Assembly: GCA_002212985.1 (NCBI GenBank)
Contig: NBMY01000108.1
Span: 1-51,074 of the forward strand
DNA: 51,074 bases
Direction: 5' to 3'
DNA from: Sphingobacteriales bacterium TSM_CSS
GTDB taxonomy: Bacteria; Bacteroidota; Bacteroidia; Chitinophagales; UBA2359
The notes under the pieces were generated by a model. That model saw only the letters and a list, made by a program, of their open reading frames with translations, ran no database searches and was not told the origin of the DNA. A program made the position numbers and the translations under genes. Position 1 is the stretch's first letter. Each line of letters opens with the position of its first letter. Shown piece by piece: positions 35,777-45,487 of this stretch.

Positions 35777-37888
35777 TTAATCGTTGTCGTTGTTCCCGTC
35801 TTTTTTGTCAGCATCGGGCTGTTTTGCTTCGGGTTGTTCAGCTTCGGGTTGTTCTTCTTCCTGCTGCGGGGGCACAATGGTGTTCAGCACTTTCGAAATT
35901 TGGGTTAAATCGGGTTGTTGTTGCTGTTGTTTGGCGGCTTCTTTTTTAGGGTCAAAAACCAATATGCTTTTTACTGTTTCGTTTACCGGCGGTATATCTT
36001 CTTCGGTAAGGTTTATTAAAATTTCTTCCGTTAGGGGGGCAATGCTTACTATGCGGTTTGCCTGCCTTTCAATACATTGCTCAAACAAGTTACGCGCAGC
36101 GCGGGCGTTGCCAAAGTTTTTGGGGCGGTTTTCGCAAACTTTTTCAAATATAAACAGCAGTTTTTCTTCGGCTTCTTCGGTAAGTTTAAAATCTGCTTTG
36201 GCGGCAAACTGCTTAAATATGGCAACCAATTCTTCGGGCGAGTAGTGGTTAAAAAAGAAATAGCGGTTAAACCTTGATTGCAGGCCTGGGTTCGATTTAA
36301 TGAAGGTTTCCATTTCATCGGGGTAACCTGCCACAATTACCACCAATTGTTTGCGGTAATCTTCCATGCGTTTCAGCAGGGTTTCTATGGCTTCGGCGCC
36401 AAAATCGCGTTTATCTTCCCCGTCGCGGCTAAGGGCATAGGCTTCGTCAATGAATAAAACTCCGTCTAAGGCGGCTTTCACCACCTCATCAACTTTAAGG
36501 GCAGTTTGCCCTATATAACCGGCTACTAATCCGGCGCGGTCTGTTTCTACCAAATGACCGCGTTTTAATATACCCAAATGCTTGTAAATGCGGCCCACCA
36601 ACCGGGCAATGGTGGTTTTTCCGGTACCCGGCGGCCCCATAAATACCGAGTGCAGGGCACGGTCTTGAGTGGCCAAGCCTTTTTCTTCGCGCACTTTTTG
36701 CACTTTCAAAAAATTGATAAGGGTTTTAATCTCTTCTTTAATGTTCTTCAGCCCAATGAGTTCGTTCAGTTCTTTTATTACATCGTCCAAAGATTCGTTG
36801 CTGTCCACTTCGGTTTGTTTTACGTTGGGTACTGCTTTTTTGGGTTTATGGGTAAGCTCCCATACTTTTTTCAGCATTTCTTCTTCTTCGGGCGTTACTT
36901 TACCATCGGCTTTTAAAATAAGAGATGCAAACCGGTGCAGTTGCGACGATACAGCCGATAACAATTCATGGTCTAATTTTGACAGAATAACGGGCAAGAC
37001 CAGTTCATCGGGAAACTCGCTCTTTACCGGATAAATTTTGAAGGTTTGCAGACGTTCTACATTTTGCTGAAATTTTGGGTTTTGGAGCATTTCGTTAATA
37101 CGGCTTAATTTAATGCTTTCTGCCATATCTGCCTTGTTAACTAAGCGTTCAAACAAGTAAACCAGCGCAAATTGCTCTCGGCGGGTAACCACTCGGTCAA
37201 TACTGCTGCACAATTCAAATACTTTTATGGCATCTTGGGCAAAAAGTTCTCGTGCGCTGGGGTCGTTTACCACAATATCGGTGGTATTGGTCATTTTTTG
37301 CACAGCTTGCTTAAACATTTTATCGGCATCTAACTGCTGGCAGGTATCAAAATAAATATCGGCCTCGTGTTTAAGCAGGCTAAGAAAATCTTCATCAATG
37401 AGGTCTTGCTCCATAGCATTTGAACTGGTAATTACAATGTCAATTTCGGCATTGCTGTTGCCATTGTTCTGGCGGTTCGGGTTACCGTACTTGGTAATGT
37501 TCATGTCTTGTTTATGGTCGTAATCGAGCAGGACCAAAAACAGTTGCGCCACTTTTTGCCGCAGTGCATCGGGCATATCGGGCAGGGGTAGTTTTAGGTT
37601 TCCCTGCTCATCAAAGAGTTTATCCAAATCGGAAAACGGCAAAAAACCTTTCCCGAAATGTACGTTTGCTGTGGTAACCAAAAACCCCTGGTTGGCGGTG
37701 CCTGCATTTTTGTCGTACAGCAACACTATATCTTCTCCGGCTAGGTTAAGCGACGGAAACTGTGCCGAAAGACGCAGGATAGCCAACGCAGGAACCCTGC
37801 TTGAGGCATATAAATTACCCGATAAATCTTCGGCAGAAAAAATACCGCTTACTATTTTTTCTATTTTATTGAATGGAATTTTACTCAT
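35777..37888 (-). CDS. TerB-like domain plus CbxX/CfqX-type AAA+ ATPase
   Basis: A 703-residue protein. Residues ~1-300 are an uncharacterised helical region with low-complexity insertions. Residues ~310-350 (SAVSSQLHRFASLILKADGK, VTPEEEEMLKKVW) resemble a TerB/DUF533-like acidic-helix motif. The AAA+ domain (about 375-640) is of the CbxX/SpoVK/EccA class: ELIGLKNIKEEIKTLINFL, Walker A MGPPGTGKTTIARLVG, YIGQTALKVDEVV, Walker B GVLFIDEAYAL and RFNRYFFFNHYSPEEL. The tail is low complexity (poly-Gln, then Pro/Glu/Gln and Asp/Asn-rich). Probably a remodelling ATPase; the client is unknown. Confidence 0.85.
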   Translation of the reverse strand: MSKIPFNKIEKIVSGIFSAEDLSGNLYASSRVPALAILRLSAQFPSLNLAGEDIVLLYDKNAGTANQGFLVTTANVHFGKGFLPFSDLDKLFDEQGNLKLPLPDMPDALRQKVAQLFLVLLDYDHKQDMNITKYGNPNRQNNGNSNAEIDIVITSSNAMEQDLIDEDFLSLLKHEADIYFDTCQQLDADKMFKQAVQKMTNTTDIVVNDPSARELFAQDAIKVFELCSSIDRVVTRREQFALVYLFERLVNKADMAESIKLSRINEMLQNPKFQQNVERLQTFKIYPVKSEFPDELVLPVILSKLDHELLSAVSSQLHRFASLILKADGKVTPEEEEMLKKVWELTHKPKKAVPNVKQTEVDSNESLDDVIKELNELIGLKNIKEEIKTLINFLKVQKVREEKGLATQDRALHSVFMGPPGTGKTTIARLVGRIYKHLGILKRGHLVETDRAGLVAGYIGQTALKVDEVVKAALDGVLFIDEAYALSRDGEDKRDFGAEAIETLLKRMEDYRKQLVVIVAGYPDEMETFIKSNPGLQSRFNRYFFFNHYSPEELVAIFKQFAAKADFKLTEEAEEKLLFIFEKVCENRPKNFGNARAARNLFEQCIERQANRIVSIAPLTEEILINLTEEDIPPVNETVKSILVFDPKKEAAKQQQQQPDLTQISKVLNTIVPPQQEEEQPEAEQPEAKQPDADKKDGNNDND

Positions 37889-38020
37889 AAATAAAGCAAG
37901 GCTTAAATCTTATGTTCTTTGGCACAAAGGTTTTGTACCACCGGCTCAAAACCGCCGCCAAATTAAGAAAATTATGGCAGACTGATGCAATTTGGCGGCA
38001 AATGAACCCCGAAGGCAAAA

Positions 38021-38062
38021 AAAAATAGCATTAGGGCAATTATCTGCACTAATGCTATTTTT
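38021..38062 (-). terminator. Terminator after the small exported protein gene
   Basis: A perfect 14-bp inverted repeat (AAAAATAGCATTAG / CTAATGCTATTTTT) with a 14-nt loop and a long T run on the minus strand, 27 bp past the stop of the 38090-38632 gene. Confidence 0.8.
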
Positions 38063-38089
38063 TGTAAAAAACCAACAAAACGGTAACTG

Positions 38090-38632
38090 CTACCAAAAGG
38101 CATGTTTCATTTCGGCATTCATCATAGGGTCGTTTTCGTCGGTTTGGCGCAAAACAATATCAAAACGACCTTCTTTACCCTCTGTGGCACCTTTAAAGGG
38201 CGCATACCGAATAGTAGGATACCCGTTGTACCTAATGGGTTCATTGGCATACTCAATGCGGGTTTTAAACGAATGTGGGTCCACATTGGCCGGGTTATCA
38301 TCTATAAGAAACTTTCTTGCCCCTTTCCACTCTCTGCCACCGGGCTGGTAGGCGTAGTAAAAAAAGTTGGTTTTAATGCCAAACTCCCTGCTAAAACCAA
38401 TATGGGTGCTAAGTTGGGCAGTTTGCCCTACATCAAGATATACCCAACCTTCCGTTATCCAACGGTCGGTTTCGGCGGCCGAAACTTCAGAATCGGTAGC
38501 ATTGGGAACATAATTATAGGCTATGGCCAGCCAAACAGGTTCATCAGACAAATTGGTGCAATACAATTGTGCTCTCAGACTGTTGGTGGACAAAAAGCCC
38601 AAAAACAGCAGCGTTACTAATACGTTTCGCAT
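38090..38632 (-). CDS. Exported DUF1036-like protein
   Basis: The 180-residue protein has a signal peptide (MRNVLVTLLFLGFLSTNSLRA). The mature part opens with LYCTNLSDEPVWLAIAYNY and then ITEGWVYLDVGQTAQLS. The C-N-x-(T/S) start, the vAiaY strand and the GW-x-x-(L/I)-x-x-G spacing suggest the DUF1036 family; this assignment is by eye. The role is unknown. A strong terminator follows. Confidence 0.6.
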   Translation of the reverse strand: MRNVLVTLLFLGFLSTNSLRAQLYCTNLSDEPVWLAIAYNYVPNATDSEVSAAETDRWITEGWVYLDVGQTAQLSTHIGFSREFGIKTNFFYYAYQPGGREWKGARKFLIDDNPANVDPHSFKTRIEYANEPIRYNGYPTIRYAPFKGATEGKEGRFDIVLRQTDENDPMMNAEMKHAFW

Positions 38633-39089
38633 AAGTTGGTAATATTTTAGGGGTTACAATTAAATTACAAAGGCATTTGCTTGCTTATACGCAAAGAGAA
38701 TGCCATGAGATGCAAAAGTTCTTCATTGACAGAATAATCGGGAAACAGAAAAATGTAATTTTTAAAAATTCATAAATAAATTCTAATTTTTCATTAGTGT
38801 ATTTAATTTATTATCTTTGTTTTAAACAACCTTTTTATTATAAATTATTAAATAAAATTCTTTAAAAATTGCTGCAACCTTGAACATGAAATTTTGTTGG
38901 GCCAATTGCCATGCTTGCCGCTTTTTACCTGAAATTAGCGCTCCTTTGTATTGCCTGTTTAGTTTTTCAGAAGGCTTCAACTTTTTTGAATAAAATTGGT
39001 TGTATAAAATTAGTTGCCGCCATTATTACCAAAACACCAGATAAATTACTATATTTACCCCTCTTTTTACAGCAAAAACATTTTTCACC
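38633..39089. other. A/T-rich divergent intergenic region
   Basis: 457 bp between two divergent genes. The block 38755-38870 is extremely A/T-rich with runs of A and T and contains the TATCTTTG box. A 60-codon plus-strand frame (38911-39093) overlaps the aldehyde dehydrogenase ATG by 4 bp, but its composition does not look convincingly coding. Confidence 0.4.
38812..38819 (+). promoter_or_regulatory. Candidate -7 box (TATCTTTG) upstream of the aldehyde dehydrogenase
   Basis: Exact TAnnTTTG in a very A/T-rich block. If used, the 5' leader would be about 265 nt, much longer than for other genes here, so either the leader is regulatory or another promoter closer to the ATG is used. Confidence 0.35.
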
Positions 39090-40529
39090 ATGAATACTCT
39101 TACCACAGATTTGCAGGCACTGCCTGTATCCGGCACCCTTTTTCAAGAATCTGATATTGCCGGTACCCTTGCAGAACAGCGCCGTTTTTTTGCCACCAAT
39201 GCCACCAAAAGCCTCGACTTCAGGATTACCCAGCTTAAAAAGCTGAAAAAAGCTGTTGCCGATTTTGAAGCGCCATTGATGGAAGCGCTTAAAAAAGACC
39301 TGAACAAAACCGGATTAGAAGCCTTTGGTACCGAAATTGCCATTGTAAACAGCGAAATAGATGTTGCCATTAAAAAACTGAAATCATGGGCTAATCCCAA
39401 ATCGGTATTTACCCCGTTCTTTCACTTTCCGGCCCGAAGCAAAATTTACAACGACCCCTACGGTGTGGTACTCATTATAGGCCCCTGGAACTACCCGTTT
39501 CAGCTTGTAATATCGCCATTGGTAGGGGCAATTGCCGCGGGCAATTGTGCAATGCTGAAACCGTCTGAGCTGGCGCCCAATGTTTCGGCCTTACTGGCAA
39601 CAATGATTAAACAAACGTTTCAAAGTCAATATGTAGCCATTTTTGAAGGCGATGTTACCGTTGCCCACGAACTGTTAGAAAACAAGTTTGACTACATCTT
39701 TTTTACCGGCGGTACTGCCGTAGGTAAACTCATTTATCAGGCTGCCGCCAAAAACCTTACTCCCGTAACACTGGAACTGGGCGGCAAAAGCCCCTGTATT
39801 GTACATAAAGATGCCAACATTAAACTCAGCGCCCGAAGAATTCTTTGGGGTAAACTGCTCAACGCCGGACAAACTTGCGTAGCGCCCGACTATGTGTTTG
39901 TGCACCGGCAAATTAAGCACGAACTGATTGTGGCCATGAAAGAAGAACTGGTAAACATGCTGGGCGAAAATGCCGAAGACAGCCCATACTACTGCCGTAT
40001 AATAAGCGACCGCCACTTGAAGCGGCTGGAAGGACTGCTGCAATGTGGCAATATTATTGCCGGCGGACGCGTTAACCCGGCTACCCGCTACATAGAACCT
40101 ACCTTGCTGGAAAACGTTAGCCACAATGACCCGATAATGCAGGAAGAAATTTTCGGGCCTATTTTACCCATTCTCGATTACGAAAACCTCGATGAAGTTA
40201 TTCAATTCATTACCAACCGCCCCAAACCGCTTGCTCTCTATATTTTTGCAGAAAGCCGCGAGGTGGTAAACCGCGTACTGGAGCAAACCTCGTCGGGCAG
40301 TGTGGGGGTTAATGAAACGGTGGCGCAAATGTCTAATGCCAATATGCCTTTTGGCGGCGTGGGCGACAGCGGTATTGGCGCTTACCACGGCAAATATAGT
40401 TTCGATACTTTTTCGCATAAAAAAAGTGTTATGTTCCGCACCACTTTGATTGACCCGCCACTGCGCTACATGCCCTACAAATTTGGCGAAAAACTGCTAC
40501 GCATGCTTACCAATTATACCCTGCACTAA
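39090..40529 (+). CDS. NAD(P)-dependent aldehyde dehydrogenase (class 3-like)
   Basis: Oxidises aldehydes to carboxylic acids. The 479-residue protein has the short N-terminus of the ALDH3 class. Motifs in order: VLIIGPWNYPFQLVISPLVG, the cofactor loop FFTGGTAVGKLIYQAA, the catalytic base glutamate in TLELGGKSPCIV, and the nucleophile Cys in NAGQTCVAPDYVFV. The later EEIFGPILPI and GSVGVNETVAQ are also present. The C-terminal KKSVMFRTTLIDPPLRYMP tail is typical of ALDH3-type enzymes acting on lipid or long-chain aldehydes. A membrane helix is not obvious. Confidence 0.93.
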   Translation: MNTLTTDLQALPVSGTLFQESDIAGTLAEQRRFFATNATKSLDFRITQLKKLKKAVADFEAPLMEALKKDLNKTGLEAFGTEIAIVNSEIDVAIKKLKSWANPKSVFTPFFHFPARSKIYNDPYGVVLIIGPWNYPFQLVISPLVGAIAAGNCAMLKPSELAPNVSALLATMIKQTFQSQYVAIFEGDVTVAHELLENKFDYIFFTGGTAVGKLIYQAAAKNLTPVTLELGGKSPCIVHKDANIKLSARRILWGKLLNAGQTCVAPDYVFVHRQIKHELIVAMKEELVNMLGENAEDSPYYCRIISDRHLKRLEGLLQCGNIIAGGRVNPATRYIEPTLLENVSHNDPIMQEEIFGPILPILDYENLDEVIQFITNRPKPLALYIFAESREVVNRVLEQTSSGSVGVNETVAQMSNANMPFGGVGDSGIGAYHGKYSFDTFSHKKSVMFRTTLIDPPLRYMPYKFGEKLLRMLTNYTLH

Positions 40530-40595
40530 ACCGGCAATTTAATTTTATCCACGCTATAACCTTTTTGCAGGCAACCGTACCGCATTATTCTACCC

Positions 40596-41858
40596 ATGAA
40601 ACCAAACAGCGCAATGCAGGGCAACAACGTCCGGAGATGGGTGGGTGTGGCGGTTTTGTTTCATGTAGTTTTGTGGTGGTACATGCCCAACAATGGTTAC
40701 ACCACCGATTTAAACTGCTGGGATTGGTGGCGAGATACCATTTATCAATACGGTTTTGCCCACTGTTACCAATATGCAACCATAGAGTACCCGCCGGTTT
40801 ATATCTACCTGCTTGGGTTGTGGCGATGGATGGTTTTCGATTTTTCGCAACCATTGTATGAACAGCGTTACCTCTATAAATACATTCCGTGGTGTTTCAG
40901 CCTTGCAGGGGCAGTGTGGCTGCCTTTTTACCTGCAACAAAAACGCATAAACCCCGCCAACTCCTTGCTTCTGTTGGCCTGTGTGGGGCTTTGGTACAAT
41001 TTTTTTGCATGGGGGCAAATAGATGTTATTCATACTCTTTTTATAACTCTTGCCATTTGTTGCGCTGCCGATAAAAAACCAACTTCTTCGGCACTTTTTT
41101 TTCTGCTGGCGCTCAATACCAAAGTGCAAACGGTAGTATTTATACCGCCTTTTCTTATGCTGTGGGCAGTAAATACCAACGGCAAAGCGGGCACATGGGT
41201 AAAAGCCCTGCTGATGGTGGCAGCGTTGCAACTATTGCTGTTGCTGCCTTTCCTTATTTCAAAAGCAACCCTGAAAGTTTACCTTGCTTATGCTACATCG
41301 GTTGACCGATACGATTATGTATCGTTTTTTGCCTTCAACCTCTGGCATTGGTTTTTTGCCAACCCCTATACCGAGTCGGATACCATGCTTTGGCGTTTAT
41401 TAAGCCTTAAACAATGGGGGCTGCTGCTGTTGCTGGCAAACATGGCAGTTTTGTTGGTTGCTTTCGGGGTATTTCTGTTTACTAAAGCACGGTTAGCACA
41501 AACCAACAGGCAGTATCTTGCCCGTGTTTTTTTGCTCTTTGCATTGGTTGGCATTGCCTTTTTTTACTTTCCTACCCAAATGCACGAGCGTTACCTGCAC
41601 CCTGCTGTGGCTTTTTTGGGTATGTATGCTATTTTTGGGCAGCAATATGGGTTGTTTATCCTCATCGGGCTGGCCTATTTGCTTAACATGGAGGCCGTTT
41701 TACACTTCACTCCGCTTCCGTACTGGCACTATTTGCCCTCCTTGGTTTCGGGTATGGTTTTATGCGGTTATGTGTATGGCGTGGTACTGTTTTACCGCAT
41801 TGCCTTCTCCCCTGCCCCTTTACCCGTCAATTTATTGCCCCAAACTGAACGCCTGTAA
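40596..41858 (+). CDS. Polytopic membrane glycosyltransferase (GT-C type)
   Basis: A 420-residue protein with about ten hydrophobic helices. The first periplasmic loop carries acidic and aromatic residues (TTDLNCWDWWRDT) followed by HCYQYATIEYPPVYIYLLGLW. An acidic pair or EYPP motif after helix 1 is typical of GT-C mannosyl- and glucosyl-transferases that use lipid-linked sugars. FFAWGQIDVIHTLF and LALNTKVQTVVFIPPF are also seen in DUF2029/ALG6-like families. The acceptor is unknown. It follows the aldehyde dehydrogenase by 66 bp. Confidence 0.75.
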   Translation: MKPNSAMQGNNVRRWVGVAVLFHVVLWWYMPNNGYTTDLNCWDWWRDTIYQYGFAHCYQYATIEYPPVYIYLLGLWRWMVFDFSQPLYEQRYLYKYIPWCFSLAGAVWLPFYLQQKRINPANSLLLLACVGLWYNFFAWGQIDVIHTLFITLAICCAADKKPTSSALFFLLALNTKVQTVVFIPPFLMLWAVNTNGKAGTWVKALLMVAALQLLLLLPFLISKATLKVYLAYATSVDRYDYVSFFAFNLWHWFFANPYTESDTMLWRLLSLKQWGLLLLLANMAVLLVAFGVFLFTKARLAQTNRQYLARVFLLFALVGIAFFYFPTQMHERYLHPAVAFLGMYAIFGQQYGLFILIGLAYLLNMEAVLHFTPLPYWHYLPSLVSGMVLCGYVYGVVLFYRIAFSPAPLPVNLLPQTERL

Positions 41859-41870
41859 CCTAAATGATGT

Positions 41871-41878
41871 TATTTTTG
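41871..41878 (+). promoter_or_regulatory. -7 box (TATTTTTG) of the LprI-like gene
   Basis: Exact TAnnTTTG, 22 nt before the ATG at 41901 and just past the stop of the glycosyltransferase gene. Confidence 0.5.
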
Positions 41879-41900
41879 CAAAGCAATTACCCTATTAAAT

Positions 41901-42338
41901 ATGAAACTGTACCTGCGGCTAATTTTCCCGATACTTGCCGGAATCGTCTGGCTGCCCTTAACCATTTTGGCACAAAACAATGCCGATGAAAACCTGCACC
42001 CCATTGAGGTGAAAATGAATAATTGTATTGACAAAAACCCTTCTACCCATGGCGTTACGGGCTGCCTTGACACCGCTTATACCGAATGGGACGCCGAACT
42101 GAACAAGTTCTACAAATTGCTTACCGGCATTGTTGACCCAACCCAAAAAAACGCCCTGCGCGACGCAGAACGCGCCTGGCTTGCCTACCGCGACAAGGAA
42201 TTTGCCCTGCTGGAACTGCTCTACCAAAGCAAAGAAGGCACTATGTTTCAGCCTATGCTCATGTACGACAAAGTAACCGTGGTAAAAAAACGGGCGCTTG
42301 AACTGGAAGACCACTACAAATTATTAACCGAATACTAA
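41901..42338 (+). CDS. Exported LprI-like (DUF1311) protein
   Basis: The 145-residue protein has a signal peptide (MKLYLRLIFPILAGIVWLPLTILA). The mature part has NCIDKNP and GCLDTAYTEWDAELNKFYKLL, then LRDAERAWLAYRDKEFALLE, the DUF1311/LprI motif (cysteine pair, then W-x-x-Y/F-R-D). Some family members inhibit lysozyme, but many are uncharacterised, so I claim only the family. It should be periplasmic. Confidence 0.85.
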   Translation: MKLYLRLIFPILAGIVWLPLTILAQNNADENLHPIEVKMNNCIDKNPSTHGVTGCLDTAYTEWDAELNKFYKLLTGIVDPTQKNALRDAERAWLAYRDKEFALLELLYQSKEGTMFQPMLMYDKVTVVKKRALELEDHYKLLTEY

Positions 42339-42423
42339 CACTACCTAACCGGGTAGCCCATTTACACCTTGTGCTTACCCGAAAAATGCTATCAAATATT
42401 TTAACTTACATAATTTACCAACT

Positions 42424-43602
42424 ATGAACGAAGTGTATATTGCAGCCATGGCGCGTACGCCCATTGGCAGTTTTGGAGGAAGTCTTGCATCGGTTTCGGC
42501 AGTAGAATTGGCCACTATGGTCCTGGCAGAGGTAGTTAGCCGTACCGGCATTGATGCCAACGAAATAAATGAAGTTTTTATGGGCAATGTATTGACTGCC
42601 AATACAGGTCAGGCACCTACCCGGCAGGCAGTGCTGGCAGCCGGTTTTCCGGCAAATATTGCATGTACTACCATTAACAAGGTATGCGCATCGGGTATGA
42701 AAGCCATTATGCTGGGCGCACAATCTATACTTACCGGCGACAACGATCTGGTGCTTGCCGGTGGCATGGAAAGCATGAGCAATGCCCCTTTTTACCTTAC
42801 CAAAAGCCGCTGGGGCATGAAATACGGCAACGGCGAAGTGCTGGATGCCATTGTGCGCGATGGCTTGCAAGATCCCTACAAAGGTTATATGATGGGCAAC
42901 TGTGGCGAAATTTGTGCCCGCGAATACCATTTTACCCGCGAAGACCAGGATGCCTACGCCATTGCCTCTTACCAACGCGCAGCAGCAGCCTACCAAAACG
43001 GCTACTTTGCCGATGAACTGATGCCTGTTTCCATAAACGCAGGAAAAGGTAAAACCATGACCGTTTCCGAAGACGAAGAGTACAAAAACATTATCTGGGA
43101 AAAAGTTCCCACCCTGCGACCCGCTTTTGATAAAGACGGAACCATTACCGCCGTAAACGCCTCTAAAATTAACGACGGCGCCGCTGCCGTAGTATTGGTA
43201 AGCAAACGCAAAATGCAACAACTTGGGCTTAAACCCATTGCCCGGTTATTAAGCTATGCCGATGCCGCCCAAACTCCCGAATGGTTTACTACCACCCCGG
43301 CTAAAGCAATGCCCAAAGCCCTGGCCAAAGCCGGACTTAGTGTTTCAAATGTTGATTTGTTTGAGATTAATGAAGCATTCTCTGTAGTGGCGCTGGCCAA
43401 TATGAAAGAAATGGGTTTAAGCCACGATAAGGTAAATGTACTGGGCGGCGCCGTTTCATTGGGTCACCCTATTGGTGCTTCGGGCGCACGCATTACCTGT
43501 ACGCTCATTTCGGCTCTTAAACACAAAGGCGGTAAAATTGGCTGCGCCGGTATTTGCAACGGCGGCGGCGGTGCCTCTGCCTTGGTAGTTGAACTTTGTT
43601 AG
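42424..43602 (+). CDS. Acetyl-CoA C-acetyltransferase (thiolase)
   Basis: Condenses or cleaves acetyl-CoA and acetoacetyl-CoA. The 392-residue protein has the standard thiolase layout: nucleophilic Cys in NKVCASGMKAIMLGAQ, VLAGGMESMSNAP, the NEAFSVVALANMKE motif, the catalytic His in GHPIGASGARI, and the second Cys region in GCAGICNGGGGASALV. All active-site elements are intact. With the 3-hydroxybutyryl-CoA dehydrogenase at 25626-26516 it could supply C4 metabolism, although the two are not neighbours. Confidence 0.95.
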   Translation: MNEVYIAAMARTPIGSFGGSLASVSAVELATMVLAEVVSRTGIDANEINEVFMGNVLTANTGQAPTRQAVLAAGFPANIACTTINKVCASGMKAIMLGAQSILTGDNDLVLAGGMESMSNAPFYLTKSRWGMKYGNGEVLDAIVRDGLQDPYKGYMMGNCGEICAREYHFTREDQDAYAIASYQRAAAAYQNGYFADELMPVSINAGKGKTMTVSEDEEYKNIIWEKVPTLRPAFDKDGTITAVNASKINDGAAAVVLVSKRKMQQLGLKPIARLLSYADAAQTPEWFTTTPAKAMPKALAKAGLSVSNVDLFEINEAFSVVALANMKEMGLSHDKVNVLGGAVSLGHPIGASGARITCTLISALKHKGGKIGCAGICNGGGGASALVVELC

Positions 43603-43639
43603 GTTCAAACCTCATTTACATTATTTGGTGTGAAGCAGG

Positions 43640-45460
43640 TTACCATTTTACCAAAGGAGCAACCATATTTTGCCAATGTAAATGATAATAACCCGGCGGC
43701 AGTTGTTGCAGGTTAATTTCCTGCAAATAGCCGTTGTTCTGGGGCAGTTGCAATTGGGTTACGGGTTTGCCCGTAATATCGGTTATAAAAACCGTGCCTT
43801 CCGTATGGCAACCGGTGGGCGGCGTTTGCAACCATACTGTTTCGTGTGCCGGGTTGGGGTATAACTTTACGTTGCATGGCGGTGTTGCCAAAGTAGGAAC
43901 AATTGCAGTAGTACCCGAAGTTGGGCGGCGCCAATGGTTTTCATTGTTATAGGTTACCAAAGAAACGCCCAACTCTTCGGATGCGGCCGGGGTGGTAATA
44001 ACAGAATACCATATTTGCGCTACCGTACTATCGGGTGTTATGTTTAAAATGCCATAGCCATGTTTGGTGAGTTGGGTAAAAACTTCGTGGGGGTTCAGGT
44101 TCATAAAAGCGGTGGTTATGGCATTTACCATAAAAGGTGTAAGACCGGCTTCGTCAAAGTTGCCCCGGGTTATGCTGCTTGGCAATAATTCTACGGCCAT
44201 AGAACCCTCGCCCGTTTCAGGGTTATAATTATCGGGGTTGGCGGGTTGCAGGGGTAAATCCATACACATGGAAATATGGGCATCGCCGCTTAAAAAAATG
44301 TTGTTGTTCAGACTATTGTTATGCAAAAACAACAACAACCGCTCTCTTTCCGAAGGATACCCGTCCCACGAATTTAAATCGGCTACACTGCCATTGCCAA
44401 AGCCCAATGCCGGAAGTCCTTCAATAGACCAGTTCCCAACCATTTTCTGCGACCCGATAATCCGCCATTGCGCATTGTTGCCCAATAACTCTGATGTAAG
44501 CCAGTTGTACTGCGTTTCGCCCAGCATAGAAGGAACACCGGGGTTTATTTCAGATTCGCTGCGGTGCAACAGTACATCAAGCATTAACAGTTGCACCAGG
44601 TTACCAAAGCGGAAGGAACGGTAAATGAGGTTGTTTTGCAGTGTATCGGGCTGTCTTATAGGCAGGTAGTCCCAAAATGCCTGTCTTGCACCTTCAGCAT
44701 CGCCTGTATCATCAGGGTTTATATCGTGGTTATCCCAAACTACTATCCATGGCATAGCGGCACGGGCAGCGCGCAGGTCTGGGTCGAGCAGGTAATAGGC
44801 ATGACGGTTTCGCCAGGTTTGAAGGCTGTTGGGTACTTGCGGATACGGTTCGGGTACTCTAACCTGCTCGTTTTCATCAACAAAATCGTAGATATAGTCG
44901 CCCAGGTGAATAAAAGCATCAATGTTGCTGCGCTCGCTCAGTCGCCGGTAGGCATTAAAATAACCCGAATAAACGCTGCTGCACGAGGCAACCCCTAATT
45001 GCACCCGTTCAACATTGCCCAACGGCGCCGTTTTGGTACGACCGGTTGCAGATGTTGCGCCATCGGGCGAAATAAAGCGGTAAAAGTATTGGGTATATGG
45101 TTCAAGGGCATCAACATCGGCTTTTACAGTCCAATCTTTATTGCCCGATGTAGTAACAGTTCCGGCATTTACCGGGTTGCTAAAAGTAGAGTCGGTTGCA
45201 ATTTGCCAGGATACTGTAAGCGAAGCCGGTTCGGGTTGTTGGGGCGAAATTCGGGTCCAGATAATCACTCTGTCTGGCAGCGGGTCGCCCGATGCTACGC
45301 CATGGTAAAAAGGGGCGTGCAGGGTATCGGCATACAAGTTGGGCGGCAATACTGTTTGGGCTGAAATGGGTAACCTACCTGCTATCATTAACCATAGCAG
45401 GCAACTCTGCAGGGCTGTCTGAACAAAAAGCCTTAGCGGCAAAAGGTACTGAGTTGGCAT
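43640..45460 (-). CDS. PhoD-like alkaline phosphatase with T9SS sorting tail
   Basis: The 606-residue protein has a Sec-type signal peptide (to about residue 35). A fibronectin-like N-terminal domain begins HGVASGDPLPDRVIIWTRIS, the PhoD opening. The metallophosphatase core has VASCSSVYSGYFNAY, FIHLGDYIYDFVDE, IVVWDNHDIN and IFLSGDAHISM. The last ~85 residues (VKLYPNPAHETVWLQ to MVAPLVKW) form a type IX secretion sorting domain. It should act outside the cell on phosphate esters or diesters. The thiolase converges on it with a 37-bp gap. Confidence 0.92.
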   Translation of the reverse strand: MPTQYLLPLRLFVQTALQSCLLWLMIAGRLPISAQTVLPPNLYADTLHAPFYHGVASGDPLPDRVIIWTRISPQQPEPASLTVSWQIATDSTFSNPVNAGTVTTSGNKDWTVKADVDALEPYTQYFYRFISPDGATSATGRTKTAPLGNVERVQLGVASCSSVYSGYFNAYRRLSERSNIDAFIHLGDYIYDFVDENEQVRVPEPYPQVPNSLQTWRNRHAYYLLDPDLRAARAAMPWIVVWDNHDINPDDTGDAEGARQAFWDYLPIRQPDTLQNNLIYRSFRFGNLVQLLMLDVLLHRSESEINPGVPSMLGETQYNWLTSELLGNNAQWRIIGSQKMVGNWSIEGLPALGFGNGSVADLNSWDGYPSERERLLLFLHNNSLNNNIFLSGDAHISMCMDLPLQPANPDNYNPETGEGSMAVELLPSSITRGNFDEAGLTPFMVNAITTAFMNLNPHEVFTQLTKHGYGILNITPDSTVAQIWYSVITTPAASEELGVSLVTYNNENHWRRPTSGTTAIVPTLATPPCNVKLYPNPAHETVWLQTPPTGCHTEGTVFITDITGKPVTQLQLPQNNGYLQEINLQQLPPGYYHLHWQNMVAPLVKW

Positions 45461-45487
45461 AGCGAGGTGGTACTAAATTTACTAAGG

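Noticed and set aside
38911..39093. 60-codon ORF overlapping the aldehyde dehydrogenase start
   Set aside because: Composition is not convincing as a protein and no promoter or start signal is linked to it; kept only as a possible leader frame in the findings.
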